Assembly (NCBI GenBank): GCA_902806565.1
Contig: CADCXA010000012.1
Coordinates: 248,001-312,000 of the forward strand
Source of the DNA: Hypoxylon rubiginosum
Taxonomy: Eukaryota; Ascomycota; Sordariomycetes; Xylariales; Hypoxylaceae
Length of the DNA: 64,000 nt
Reading direction: 5' to 3'
Shown here: piece by piece, positions 1-12,254 of the stretch
Layout: each line of letters opens with the position of its first letter
How positions within the stretch are numbered: the stretch's first letter is position 1
Made by a program: the position numbers and the translations under genes
Notes under the pieces: generated by a model
Told to the model about the DNA's origin: nothing
Seen by the model: only the letters and a program-made list of their open reading frames with translations
Database searches by the model: none

Positions 1-3000
1 TTCGCAGAGCACTTTCCCGTTTACATATATCAATGACCAATAGGTTTCTCTTAGCAATATCCTATTCTAGTTTCTCATGTTCTACTCGCTCATAGGTTAA
101 AGCCAGAACATGTAGGTAGAGAGTGAAGTGGTTCAGGACTATAAATGTATAAAGTTGTCTTACCAATATTTTACTAGGCGTTATTGCTACTGCGTAAGGG
201 TCAATGAGCACGTACCTAGGTAGGTATACACCTATTCAGAAGTGAGCCCTAACCAGACTTGCGCGTTGTATTGTTCAGTACCTGGTATCTGACTAAATAA
301 AGATATACGGATTTCATTTTCCTTTATCAAAGAAAAAGAAAGATACCATACCGAGATTAAGGGAAGGGGGCATTTCTCCAAGTCTCGGTAAATACCTACC
401 TGGGTACATAAGGAGGTGGGTAGCTATTAAGAAACCTTTTACAATTTGAAACGATAGCAGGTATTTATGTATTAACACGTAAAGAAGCATACTTCACAGC
501 CTTCACTTAAGACCCCTAAAGTCCCTTGCGTAAGATATCGAGTTTTAAACTCAAGTATTTCTATGATACGGACTGTCTCTTTCTTTCTTACAATAAACCA
601 AGTAAAGGATATTACGGGGATATACTATATCAACGAATTTATTATATATTTTATTTCACTGTCTATCTTGTCACAATGCAAACTAGCCGATGCGGCAATA
701 GAACCAATATCATGTCAGAGGCTCTTAACTTACCTACTGCCGAGGGCTCTCGAACATATACCTAACGTATCCAAGAGACCATTTGTGATCTTGCCTGGGG
801 CCCCTTTTATTTACAATAGCTTCATCCTGACACGCCAATCATAAATCTATCAACGAGTTATATTTCACTTGATAGTGGATTTTATTAAAGTTTTGTTTCG
901 TTTATTAATTTAGAATAGGGGGTGGAATAGAAGCACATCTTGTAGGTAAGTATATATATCTATTATATCGACGGGAAGTCCAGACAAGGCGTTAGCCTTC
1001 AATCTCTTGTTAACAGTACTAGAAATATGCAGCGCTTAATATTCCTTAGCTGAAAAAAAAAAGAATGAGACTTATGACTTCCTAACAGCGCTGATTACAA
1101 GACGTGTTCTAATCTAAGAAAACCTCCAATCTCTTGTCCATTTGTGTGTAAGATGAGGCAGAGACCATATAGATCTCCACTATAGGTTAGCAATAGTCTT
1201 TTCAGAACAGTAGGTACCTAGATAGAAACCGAACGGGGTATGTGATAAGTAAGTAGAATCCCCATTTCATCAAAGTGACGATTGATGGCTGGCAGAAGAG
1301 ATTCCACAGAAAGTTCGCATCTCGGTAGCGAAAATGTGAAGCTAGTGCTAGTATTGGATTTTGCGCAGGTTGATAATATTAGACATGTCCATCCAATTCA
1401 GGGTGGCATGTTGCTGTAGTCTCTCCACTCGGAAAATTCACCGCCAGTGTCACCGCATGTAAGTCATGTTGAGACACGTCACGCAAACCCAACGGGATTA
1501 AAAAAAAAAAAAGGGTATGTCGCTAATTTACCTACAGGTCAGCTCCATATGTTCCAGTTAGGTATTTACAGGTATGTAGGTGCCTAGGTAAGCTGGCTGG
1601 TAGGCTGACTGGTAGGCTAGGTACCCGAGGTTCTCCTTATCGGTAATCTTTTTGCGGGTGTCGTACAATGACATCGTTCAATACCGCCGGCACACCCCTA
1701 TTCTTTGATTTCGAAGGATCCTTCGAGATCATGCCGCTCCTCGCTCCGCACACGCCTCATTGGGTTTTGAAGTCACAGAAAAAAAAAAAGAGAGAAAAAA
1801 ACACCCGAGGTTTAACACTATAGAAGCCCGGCCCGGAAAGCTGCAGCAGAACCATTCCCATTCCCAGGGCAGATAGCCTTCTGACGGGGTTTCATCAACA
1901 GGTACGCGAGATGCCAATTATTGGCTAGTCGGACAAGCTGAGTAACATGCACGAAGACTATTGGCTCAGAATGCGCCAGGTGATGTCGCCAAATCCAGCT
2001 CATGATGGGCTATTCCTTGTGACGCGCGGGAATCGAGAGCCACGCCACCCCTGTCTCTGATCCAGATAGCCAGGATAGCACAGGGCACCCAGACACAGAC
2101 ACCCAGCTGTGTACATAATACATACCTAAGTATCAGAAAGGGTAGAAAGGAGAGAGCAGGCATGTGAAAATCCGAACCTCGCAAGTTGCTGAAAATAGCT
2201 TCTGAATAATCCGGAGCATCTTCTTACTATTATATGTACATAGCTCAACTGCCCCCTCTTCTCTTTTCTTTTCTTCTCATCTCATCTCATCTCTCTCGTG
2301 GTCGTCGTGGAGAATCAGAATGGTTCTATGTATTACTTGTCCATCGCCAAGTGGAGCCCTATCCCTATCGTCGACACCGACAATCCGTACTTGAGGGTTT
2401 CAAGATGCTAGAACTACCTAGGTAGTGTTGCTCCAAGTGTTGCTCTAGTGTTAGAGTGTTAGAGACGCAGCTACCATCGTCAGCGACATCGGATTACATA
2501 CCTATACCCAACCCATCAGCGACCTTCGCCAATCTTAGAAGGCTAGGGCCATCCCGTTCCGTCCTGGTCTGCATGCACGTCGATGCAAGGGCCTACGATC
2601 GTCTCGCTCGGTTAGCCACGAGGCACACGGCGTACGTCGTAGAACCCAGAAACAAATTCGACCTGCTGTGTTGCTTAAAGGCCTTCTCGTCTCCCCTTCG
2701 GCCGTCTTCGTAATTGCGTTCCCCCAAGAGTTGCAAGCTCTCTCAGTCGGCTGGCTTGGATCGCTGGAGATCGCCGTGAGCTACTTGGAAGGCCCCACGA
2801 CCGTTGCCCTGGGCTGCCTGGCCCCCCTGGCACGCCCTGGCACGCCACATCTCCCCCATATTCCACTCCGCTGCACGGCAGCACGGCCAACGACGGTGAA
2901 CGACGTGGGGTGCTTGGTGCATCAGCGGGGTCGCTACGGTCACGATAGCTACATCTGGCTCCAAGAACCAGTCGAGCGACGCCAGACCGCTTCTTGCCCA

Positions 3001-3756
3001 CCAATTTTGAAATAAAACAATTCAATATCCTCTTTTCCGCCTAGCCCTGATAAAAAAGAGGCCAACTCAAGCTTGTCAAACTTGTCAAGCTTGTCGATCG
3101 CTAGGGCTTGTCTCATATTCTATTTTGTATCATTTCCCCTTTGCAATCAGTGGACGTTCGGGTTTGCCCTCATCTGTTATTTTCCCCCATTTACGGGGTG
3201 ACTCTTATTTCCAGTCGTCTGTTGGCTCATTCGATCTTTCGATCTTTCGATCTTTCGAATTGCAAGATCACACTCTTACTATCACCGTCACCTCTTCACC
3301 TTCGCCTGCGTTGCAGCTGCACAGGTAGTGGGAATTTCCCTGAAAATAGCGTCTTGCCAATGGTTCCGTACTCTGTTCACCTACGGCACAACACTTAATG
3401 GGTCCGCGTACATGGAACTATTCGCCCGTACCAATATCCACCGCTGTTTTCTTGCTCGATTCTGCAGATTAAATTCATACACATCGGCTCTCTATTGGAG
3501 TAATTTGTACTCAGACCGCAACTTTCTCCCCTGACAATCCATTTTGCATCGATATTTCACGATTCTGTCTCTGCGCCTTCACACTACTTACAAGCCGCAT
3601 ACGCACCTATTTCAAGTAGTTTTCTTTTCCCTTTCCTTTTCTCCCAGCTCTTCTTATTCTTTATCCATCCGTACATAAGAAAAAGGTACCGTTCCTCTGT
3701 CAAGACTTGGGACGGCAACTTTCCCATGTGTTAGGGGAACGGGCAGGCCTGCCAAG
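1..3756. other. gene-free left flank
   Basis: No open frame here has recognisable domains, a credible ATG context or clean splicing. The longest frames, around 2.67-3.03 kb on both strands, overlap each other and look like chance frames in locally GC-richer DNA. The stretch holds palindromic CCTAGGTAGG-type motifs (about 214-226 and 2414-2427), a short tandem octamer at 3232-3255 and a CT-rich tract at about 3620-3690. That tract lies just upstream of the next gene and probably belongs to its promoter or leader. Confidence 0.5.
3230..3258. repeat. tandem octamer CGATCTTT x3
   Basis: Three perfect head-to-tail copies of the 8-mer CGATCTTT, followed by a partial fourth, lie about 500 bases upstream of the ATG at 3757. 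It looks like a simple slippage repeat with no evident function. Confidence 0.7.
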
Positions 3757-4509
3757 ATGTCGCGGCTCTCTCCATTACCTACGAACCTCCACCGGTCTCA
3801 ATCGGTTGCTAGTGTCGCAACCTCTAATACCACCTACCATAGCTTTCATGATATTGAGCTATACGAGCCGCCACCGGCATCTGCCACTGCGGCAAGGCGA
3901 GAGCCACCACGCACGGAGGACAGATTCGAGTTGAAGCCTATACTTCGCCACGACTCGGGTTACGAATCTATTCACTCCGGGCCTAAATCCACTGCATCCC
4001 AGTCTTCTCAACGACGCAGATCTGCCGTATCCACAAGTTCGTCTCAAGATCGACCGAGAACACGACCTTCTATCCGCCGTGCTAACAAGTCAACTCCGAA
4101 CCCGCACATGAGGCGTCTCAGTGCGCAACCTCTTCATTTGGTTCAATCGCACCAGCAGCCGACTACATATTACTACTTTCCGCCGCCAGAGTCGCTTTCC
4201 GGGGAGGATGACGATGTCGATCGTGCCGGGCCATCACATCCACCTCCCCCGCAAACTACGCACTATTGGACAAGCGATCACACTCGGCGCCTCGAATATG
4301 CTGCCATTGATGCTGCAAGCCAAGGCGTCAAGGGCTGGCTCATGAAGCATATCGTCCCGGACTGTTTTGTGCCTAAATCGAGCCGACGGGTTGGGTTTGA
4401 TGACGACACCGGAAGTGTACGGAGGTATCGACTGGAACTCGACTGTGACGAGGCCGTAGAGAAGGGAGGAAGCGGAGGGAAGAAGATGGGCTGGCTCCTC
4501 GGCCGATAA
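3757..4509 (+). CDS. unknown basic, Ser/Pro-rich protein (250 aa)
   Basis: Single-exon frame from an ATG preceded by CCAAG, a fair fungal start context. The first 150 residues are low in complexity and rich in Ser, Arg and Pro, and are probably disordered. A more ordered C-terminal part (about 165-250) contains a Tyr/Trp-rich stretch, an Arg-Leu-Glu-Tyr segment and a charged end finishing in GWLLGR. There is no signal peptide or membrane segment. I recognise no domain. Codon use resembles the conserved genes nearby, and a CT-rich promoter-like tract precedes it, so it is probably a real gene of a family restricted to filamentous fungi. That last point is inference; function is unknown. Confidence 0.7.
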   Translation: MSRLSPLPTNLHRSQSVASVATSNTTYHSFHDIELYEPPPASATAARREPPRTEDRFELKPILRHDSGYESIHSGPKSTASQSSQRRRSAVSTSSSQDRPRTRPSIRRANKSTPNPHMRRLSAQPLHLVQSHQQPTTYYYFPPPESLSGEDDDVDRAGPSHPPPPQTTHYWTSDHTRRLEYAAIDAASQGVKGWLMKHIVPDCFVPKSSRRVGFDDDTGSVRRYRLELDCDEAVEKGGSGGKKMGWLLGR

Positions 4510-5480
4510 ATGAAGATGAATGAACTCACGCGACGACAAACGAGTTGAAGGACCACGTTATTGCATCCGCATCTAGGCGTTATATACCCACTTTGTATTT
4601 TTTTTTTCTTCTTTCTTTTCTTCTGGCCTATCCGTTTGTAATCACGCATCTTTTTGTTGGTCGAGACATAGGCTCGTACATTTAGTCGCATATTGGCAGC
4701 ATCAAAATGGGTATCTCTAAAGGGGCAGACTGAGATTCGACCGAGGTTCATTGGCAGGATACGAAACGATTCTAGACTGGAAATACCATTAGCGCGGAGG
4801 GCTCTGCGTAGCTTGGAGATGCATTGTGAGGTAGCCGGCTCATGAGCCTAGACAGGGGATTAAACGTAATTGTTAAACAGATAGCTACTTGTTAATTACT
4901 ACCTACCTCATTGAACACATGCACATGTCCGAACTGCAACCTGGGTGTGATGTACTCGTGGACAGTAGCTAGGGTCATATATTCCAAAGCAATGATTGGC
5001 AAGGGGGGTTTCGTGATATCCAGTCATGTCGTCCTCGACTCCGGCCCCTTATAGTCTAAGTTGTCAATATATTCCTATGAATCTACTTCGACCGCTTCAA
5101 TAGACCCTACTTACTCTCAATCAACTAGGTAGTTGAGGTGTTTCTCTGCTAGCTGGCGCTCAGCTCCGGGTAGTAGTCTAAGAAGTCAAATGAATTCTAA
5201 ATTAGGTTGAAGGGCTAATAGAACTTGATTGCATTGGAGGATCTCGAAAATTACGTATTGCCTAGCCGACCTTGGAAGAGAACTCGACTCTTCAAGTTAT
5301 AGACGCGTAAGTGGAATGAAGAATAGTCACTATTGCTCACAACAAGCCCCAAATCGATTGAAAAAAATACATGATTATGTCCCCCTTTTTCCAATAAGAA
5401 ATTCATTTCCATTCCATGTCCACGTTAGGAGGTAGCTTGCCTGCTGACTACTGTATTTTGATGGATTCGTTATGTTAGCC
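4510..5480. other. intergenic
   Basis: Convergent spacer between the plus-strand gene ending at 4509 and the minus-strand dynamin-like gene ending at 5481. It is AT-rich, with a T-rich run near 4597-4625 that could serve as a 3' end signal. I see no gene. Confidence 0.5.
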
Positions 5481-7760
5481 TTATTCGTCCTTCGAGTCGG
5501 CGTCTTCCAAGGGGTTTGGTTTTTCATCTATAAGGAAAGTTTTAAGATTAGCTTAAAATCTGATTGAGGTGGGCATCATTCTTACCACTGAGTTTCGAAT
5601 TGACAAAACTCTTGCAAGTTTCCAGTCCTTTCTGAAGGGCATCAATCTTTTTCGCCAACTCGTCTCGTCGAGCACGACTTTCCTTGGATTCGCCAGCGAT
5701 GCTCTCTACTAGTTCTGGCGACATACTAACGACAGCGACAGGAGAAAGAATACCAGAGAGGGCTGCGAGGAGTGTCTGTTCAATAACCTCAATGGCAACG
5801 CTGTCGACAAAACGCTTCATGGCAATCTAGATCAGCAACTGTTGGTTAGCAAGTAATCACTAGGTAATACTGGTATTTCGTGGGTACCGACACTATAGTA
5901 AACATGCATGCAATCAAGAGCTTGGGATGCCGCGAGACGCTCGGTGTTAAATTTGGTAGTCTTCGCCAGTCTCTCAATGAGTGTATCAAAGTTGCAAGAC
6001 CTATTAGAGATATACGTAGACCCCTGAGTAGAAGATATGCCGAAGAAATCCTTTATAACCTTCGAACACTCGTCTCGTGGGCTACTATCGATCTTCTGAA
6101 TCGCTTCCGAGAAATCGCGATTATAAGTAATCGGGTGGACACGTCGATTCGAATCCAGGAGCTCGGCGGTCTTAGCTTGCGCATCCATCAGTAGCTTCTC
6201 GAGAGCTGGCCGGAACACTTTGTCGAGAAGGGCACAGCTGATCGATGGATCCGTGGCGCTTGTGATGACGAGTTTGAGGAAGGTCTCGACTGCTTCCCAG
6301 GTCTTCTTGACGTGGCTGTGGACGATTCGTTCCCAGGGAGATGACTGCTGTTGAAACAAGTCAGTCACCACCATGGTGCTGAATATTCCTGGGAGGTCTC
6401 GGCCGCGGGTTCTATGCATCACTGTTTGGACATAATCGAGAAAGTCTTCCCTGGTGATTGGCTCTGGGCCTGTAGAAGACGATTCCGCCTTGCTTGAAGC
6501 GATGCTTGAAATCTCGCGACGGTGGCCGCTTGCCGAAAGCTCATCTGAAAATTCCTTGTTTATATTTTGGATAGTCGCACGAATCCGTTGTTGATACCCC
6601 TGAGGTGTGTCGGCATCTTCGAAGAAAGCACCGGTATAAGTACCACTAATAGAACGTTCGACGAGTGACTGAAATTTCTGGCTGACGTGCAAGAGCTGGA
6701 GCCGCTGTTCCTCTAGGGTGCGTCGTGGTTCTCCGAGTTCGTTGAGCTGTTCACGTGAGCTGTCCAACGTCGTGTCGATTTCACGAATCAAGCTTGGCAG
6801 TTCGAGAGCAATCTGTCGGAGCAAGACGTTGCTGAGATTCCTTCTCAGTTCACCGATCCCTAACATGGACGAAGAAAGCTCCTTCCATGAACCTGTGGAA
6901 AAGAATCGAGTCTCCTCGGCGTTACGGTGGCTCAGAAGTGATGACCCCTTTTGGGTCTCCGAGTCGAGGTTCACCAGGACATGCCAACCAAGGCGAAAAT
7001 AGACCTGATTGTTTCTGGCCAGGGAAACATAAGCCGATTCACTGCTAGAGCCGTGGACTAAAGTATCCGGCTTGGTGATGACGCCCATGGTGCGACTGCC
7101 CGCCTCGTCCACCTGTCGAGCGAGGTTCAGTACCACTTGGTTCGCAAAGTCATTCTTGGCAGAAACGACAGCCAGAATGATACTTCTTGGTTGTTTCATG
7201 TAGGTCTCGACAACCTCTCGGACCAATCCAACATCAGCTGCGCTCTGTGACTTAGTCTCCGAGTGGATGAGGCCCGGCAAGTCAATGATTGTGAGATGTG
7301 GACGATCAGGCCCCGTAATTTCCACGCGGAGGCGGTCTTTCGAAAAGGTCTTTCCAGAGTTTGAAATCCCCATGGCCACCTTGGCCTTCTCGACTAGACT
7401 CTGGAAACCTTCGAATCCATTGAGTTCTTCGTGAAACAGAGGAATGTGACCTTTGTTTGTTTCCTTGGTGGAGGTTTCGGGCATGATTGAAACTGTCACG
7501 CCAGTGTTATCCGCTCGTCGAAGCACCAGCTCGGTGGGAAAACAGGTACATAGGTTGCTCTTGACGGGAAAAGGGACACCTGAAAGGGCCTCGAGCACGG
7601 AACTCTTGCCGGATGATTGATCGCCACATACAATGATTTGTGGTAGAGAAATGTAGTGATCAACGCCCTGGAAACGCAGATGGTCGATGGAGTCCAATAG
7701 TTCCAGCTGATCTTCGGAGCAGAGCCCATTAAGGGTCTCCGTACTGAAGGTGCGCACCAT
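5481..7760 (-). CDS. dynamin-like (Mx/DRP-type) large GTPase, three exons
   Basis: Exons 7760-5871, 5826-5586 and 5527-5481 join in frame to about 725 residues. The 44-nt intron (5870-5827) has a GCTAAC branch point; the second is 58 nt and opens with GTAAG. The open frame extends upstream to a TTG, but the first ATG, at 7760, is the sensible start. Seen: P-loop GDQSSGKSS at residues 46-54, DLPG at 160-163, TKPD at 229-232, then a dynamin middle region and a C-terminal GED-like segment (VAIEVIEQTLLAAL). No PH domain, proline-rich tail or TM segment is visible. This fits the fungal Mx-like subgroup rather than Vps1 or Dnm1. Family members self-assemble on membranes and hydrolyse GTP; the membrane acted on here is unknown. 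Confidence 0.88.
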
Positions 7761-8471
7761 TTGGGGCGTAGGTATGATCAAGGCAATTCAGGGGCGACAA
7801 GAAAAACAATCGAAGTAGTTACAGATGACTTTGATAGATGAGTGAAGTTTGAATGTCAATTCTGGGGAGGGCTTCCTCATATAGGTACTCTGAGAGGTAC
7901 TGAGAGATAGGTAATTTTCGTTGAGGTACAACAAAGTGAACTAACTGGCTCGTTACGTTACAGGCAGCAGCAGAACTAACCTCTTTTTCCCGAGACACTC
8001 ACCTTGGCCTAGGGGCAGGGGTTGTTAGGAGCCAAAGGAAAAAGGGGGATGGGGGCCCTATTTTTCGTTTGCGACTGAACCTCCACATTGTCACTATGCA
8101 GCTTCAAATACAACCATCAAATAGTAGGTACGTTGCGGGCCACCCGCAGCAGAGAGCCGACAGGAACACATATGATTTCTGAGTTGTATCATTCTGGTCT
8201 TAATAATCCCTTGACAGCTTCAAGTTTTTGCCAATATCCCCAAGCATTCAAAGAGAGTGACAATAAGCCAGCCCTGTGAAGTAAGAATTCAACGACCCAC
8301 GAAGGAAACTATCTCCACATCAGTTTTTCGCCCATTGAGATTATTCAACACTAGTCTATTTCAGTATAATTCCGAGAGATTGATTGAATGACAGGTGTCT
8401 TTCAGCCGTTTGGCGCGGGTTCCAGCATCCTGACCCGTGTCCCGAGGGAACGCTGTTTGCAATGACACCAT
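7761..8471. other. intergenic
   Basis: Upstream region of the dynamin-like gene and downstream region of the next minus-strand gene. It contains a G-rich and A-rich run near 8030-8065 and no supportable reading frame. Confidence 0.5.
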
Positions 8472-9030
8472 TCAACACTCTCGATTGATTACTGGAGCTT
8501 ATAGTTAGCCACAACGAAAGAGACACGGGACAAACGAGGATTGACATACTAGTCCCGCTACCGGGGTTTGCGTTGTTCCAAACGCCTCCGCCGACAGCAA
8601 GGTCTTCGCTGGTCACTGGTCGATCGTAACAAGCGCATTGCCATAGAATGTGATTAGGCGGGTTACCCCCAGGAGTGTTGACAAACGCGCCTTCGAAGAA
8701 TTTCGCACTCGGAAGCCAAGTGCCTGGATTCGCAGTGTCGTTGCCCTCCAGGCAGATACTACTGCAGGTGTCAAGCACTTGTTGGTGATCATTGTCGAGC
8801 CAGTCTGTCTCTCTGAAGCGGTAGAGCTCGTGCAGATCTGATATATTCGATCTGATTACCCAAATTCCTTCGCCGCCCCTGTTGATTGTGCTGATGGTGG
8901 TGAGAGCCGCTGATGTACACTGCGTTGGCGTGGGATCATCACGCACTCTGGCCGGTTCCGGTACGTGGAAGCGAGTAGCCGCCATGGTACCGGATGACAG
9001 CACGATCAGAAATGAAACGGGCAAATGCAT
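8472..9030 (-). CDS. small secreted protein with six cysteines, two exons
   Basis: Exon 1 is 9030-8562. A 64-nt GT-AG intron (8561-8498, GGCTAAC branch point) leads to a 26-nt second exon ending at 8472. The acceptor six bases further on is equally possible and keeps the frame. The product is about 164 residues with a signal peptide over roughly the first 18 residues (hydrophobic core VSFLIVLSS, Ala-Ala end). Reading through the intron would give 224 residues without the final cysteine. The spliced form has exactly six cysteines, the last being the C-terminal residue, which suggests three disulphides in an extracellular protein. I recognise no family; an effector or cell-surface role is only a guess. 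Confidence 0.68.
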
Positions 9031-10948
9031 GATTTAATGGGTTGATCGAGGAAAGAGATGTCTCTCCGAGTTTCTAGTAAAGAAAGTGGCAAGGTCCATC
9101 TTTTATGGTCTTGATCATTCCACCAATTAGGATGATAGATCACAATAGAGACACCTATAGGTTAGATTTAACCGGGACTAAGAATAGAATTCCTAATCAC
9201 CAGCCAAGGCGACGGCTTGGGACAGGCTGAGAAGGGTTGATTTTTCCGGTTGGCTCTAAATTACCTATCCAATGGTACATACCTCCTACCTGGTCCCTAG
9301 GTGGGTAGGAGGTAGGTAATATGCCCCCATCACGTTGATACACTCTGCACATCATTTTATTCTCCAACTCATCTTTCCGTCCGTCACTCAAGTTTCGCAC
9401 ACCACATCCAGCCTATTGACAATATATCCCGGGTTTGGTCTCCGGAGAGCTCTGATTACTTGGGTTAAGGCGTTGAGGTTTCGAGATATGGTAGTCTAGA
9501 GCATATCTTAGGTAGGGAAAGTTAGCTATGATGCATTAGGTACTTTCGCTCGAGTGCATCCCGAATGGCTAACAAGTTCCAAGATTAGTTGGAAATTTAT
9601 GTTTGCTATCAAGAGGACTACTGAGTGAGAAATGTGATTGTAATGTCACGGATGAGTACGTTTTCGGTGAGACAAATGATAAATTTTCATATTTCGAGCC
9701 ATGTCTCACAGTATTATCCCGCCTCGGACGGAATAGCTAGGTTGGCAAGAGGTTTACGAAACGTGATCCTCAGGTTGTTCATCCATTCCTCCTATATTCA
9801 TGATTCTATTATTTCCTACACAAATACGCAATATAGGTATACATTAGCCATGCCTTAGTATCTACCTACCTAGGTAGTTAATATAGAACCATGCCGTGAT
9901 GGATTTCAAGGAAAGATGATGCCTACCTAGGTAGGTAGCTAAGATAGTGTAATGAAGGCCGTGTTAACATCTACTTTGTCAGATTAAAGGTTATCCTATG
10001 GCATGGCTACATAGATTCTTTTACACTGATTAACTGTAAGCTCGATGGATTAATAAAAATGCTATTCGGTGGGTTTCCCCCTTGTCCCCCCCTAATATTT
10101 CTTATATGTGGTCTAGGTTCCCAAATGCTTCATTGGTACCGAGGTAGGCATATTCGAGCCTTCAAAGGGACGATGAGTTACGTATTTGGCGACGCAAAGG
10201 CTCAAATGGAGAGGTCCGGCAGGGCAACCATCGAAGCTTGAGACGGTTGGTAACAGAGTAGCTTACTATAATATGATATTTTGAGAGAGATATATAGGTA
10301 CCAGGTAAGTATGGATAGACACTAGCTTACATCTCGTTCCCAATAATACCCCTTTGTTTCTCACTATACTCTCAGTCGTCATAAACGTAGGTTGGATGTC
10401 GTCAGTCAGCTTGGCATAGGTGTGTTGCGGGTCAGTGGAGGGGGCGCGTATACCATCGATCAGAATTTCTTAATTAATATATAGATGTAGAATGCGCTTA
10501 AAGTTGCTATAGACCATACTGATGCCTCAAAGTTTGGTATTCCTGGCCTCTTCTTAATGTCGTGTCATGGTGATATTTGGTTAAACATTGACTTCTCAAT
10601 GTGAGTATAAGTGCGACCCTCTACTTATAACTCTGTCCCTGACTCGAGATCCCTAACGGCTAGGATATTGAAAACATAAGTACTCCAGACCAAAAAGACC
10701 ATATTGCCTTCTCCATGGCCGGTTCTCCTTCGGGCGGCACTTACGAGTAGGCATCTATCATCTAACTATCTACAGTGCTCACTATTCCCTAAGCAGTATT
10801 CGAAATAATCTAAGATGCATGTGAGTTCAGCAATCCAGACGAATGGTCGAAGAATGACAGGCAGCCTTTTTACCCGGTAGGTGACGATCCGCAAGTATCT
10901 TCAAACCTTTGGTCGTCCGTCTGCTCATATTGGTTTTGAATACGTACC
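9031..10948. other. intergenic, motif-rich
   Basis: AT-rich spacer with no credible gene. CCTAGGTAGG-type palindromes occur near 9863-9880 and 9920-9938, and several short TACCTA/TAGGTA runs are scattered through it. Short open frames here lack homology cues and splice signals. Confidence 0.5.
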
Positions 10949-11269
10949 TTATTCCATGTACTTGGCAAATAGCTGAGATGAGAAGAATGGAGCTTGGGTA
11001 GGACGATATTAGGGGAGACATTACACTTCATCTACACTCGTTGAGGGCTCACAGTGCCACATAATATAATCCGCGCCCGTTATTTGGATCTCTATCCGAT
11101 CTGGGACAGCATTTGATAATTGCTTTCTTTTCGCGTCTCTGCATGAAGATATTGAGTCATTTAAATCGATACAGTCAATATTCACGACTGGGCTAAGGGC
11201 AAGACACAATGGTAAAGAGAAAAAAGGCTGCTTGCACAGGCAGACAGGCAGACAGGACAAGATTAGCAT
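10949..11269 (-). CDS. tentative small two-exon protein (85 aa), possibly secreted
   Basis: A frame from the ATG at 11269 runs to a GT donor at 11035. A 63-nt intron (11035-10973, acceptor TCTCAG) joins it in phase to a 24-nt exon ending with TAA at 10949. The product has a Cys-rich hydrophobic N-terminus, an IDCIDLNDS segment, a central IEIQITGADYIMW segment and the tail LFAKYME. The start is uncertain: a possible acceptor (CCCTTAG) inside the N-terminal part would imply an upstream exon carrying a different leader. There is no homology evidence beyond the neat splice and a plausible fold-like segment. Confidence 0.35.
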
Positions 11270-12254
11270 ACCTACATATGCATGTAATAATATCACATTG
11301 CATGAGATCCTTTAAAATTCACCAATACAGTTCTTCAGAGTTCCGCATGTCAGTGTTACATACCTAGGTACATTATCTTTTCTACCCAATGGTATGCTCC
11401 TTCACGGTTCCATTGTCGTTCTCAGAAACCCCTTAAATTATCAAGACCTCTAATGCATGCACAACTTCAATATTTTCAAGACATTGGCTACAAGGCTGAT
11501 TTCAGCTCGTGAGAGATAAGCAATCTAAGAGTTTCCTCTCTCCCCTATTCTTTTTCTCAACTCTGTAGCCTAGGTACTAGAGCACGCCAGTTACTGTCAG
11601 CGAGACATGTGTTGTATACCTACCTTCTTAGGCACTCTACCAGCCTACCAGCCTACATACCTAGTACCTGGTAAGGTAATATAAGAGGCAGGTACTTTAT
11701 TTTCAAATGTTACTGTCAGCACTGGCGGCACGGCATGCTCAGGGGTAAATCTGCAAGCAGCTGCAAGGGCACCAAAGGGTGGCTAGGGCGTTTGCCCCAC
11801 CTACGCCACCTTTTTCTAGGTATCACGTCGCTGAACGCGTCGCAATAAGTTGGTGCAAACTGGCAAGCAGACTGGGCTGTAGGTACAATATTAGTGGGCT
11901 AAAGGCCTATCAACCGCGCTTTGACTCCGTTACCAAGGAAAGGCTCCCAAACTGTCTCCCCATTCATTGGCCGTGTCCTCTGATTCGACCCTGTCGGAAC
12001 AGGTAAAGCAAACCTGGACGTGGACAAGGTTCGTAATAATAATCCGAAATCTAATATTGACTCGGGATTCCCGTCTTGCAACCCGTCCCTCCTCATTTCC
12101 CCTGTTATGAAATGAGTTTTGTATCGTGCGGGCTCGACAATTCCTATGTCGTCTCTGCTCACGGTCACTTGCCTCGAGTAAGGTAGGAATAGGAATCCGA
12201 CCGAGACTCTATCTTGACCTCCGACCTCCGACTTGACTCGGCTCAGCCGTCAAG
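11270..12254. other. intergenic
   Basis: Upstream region of the LRR gene. It contains one TACCTAGGTA motif near 11361 and several short TACCTA/AGTACC runs around 11640-11680. No gene is supported. Confidence 0.5.

Noticed and set aside
2668..3025. Overlapping 115-116-codon frames on both strands
   Set aside because: The two strands are open at once over the same bases, with no domain, no good start and no splicing support.
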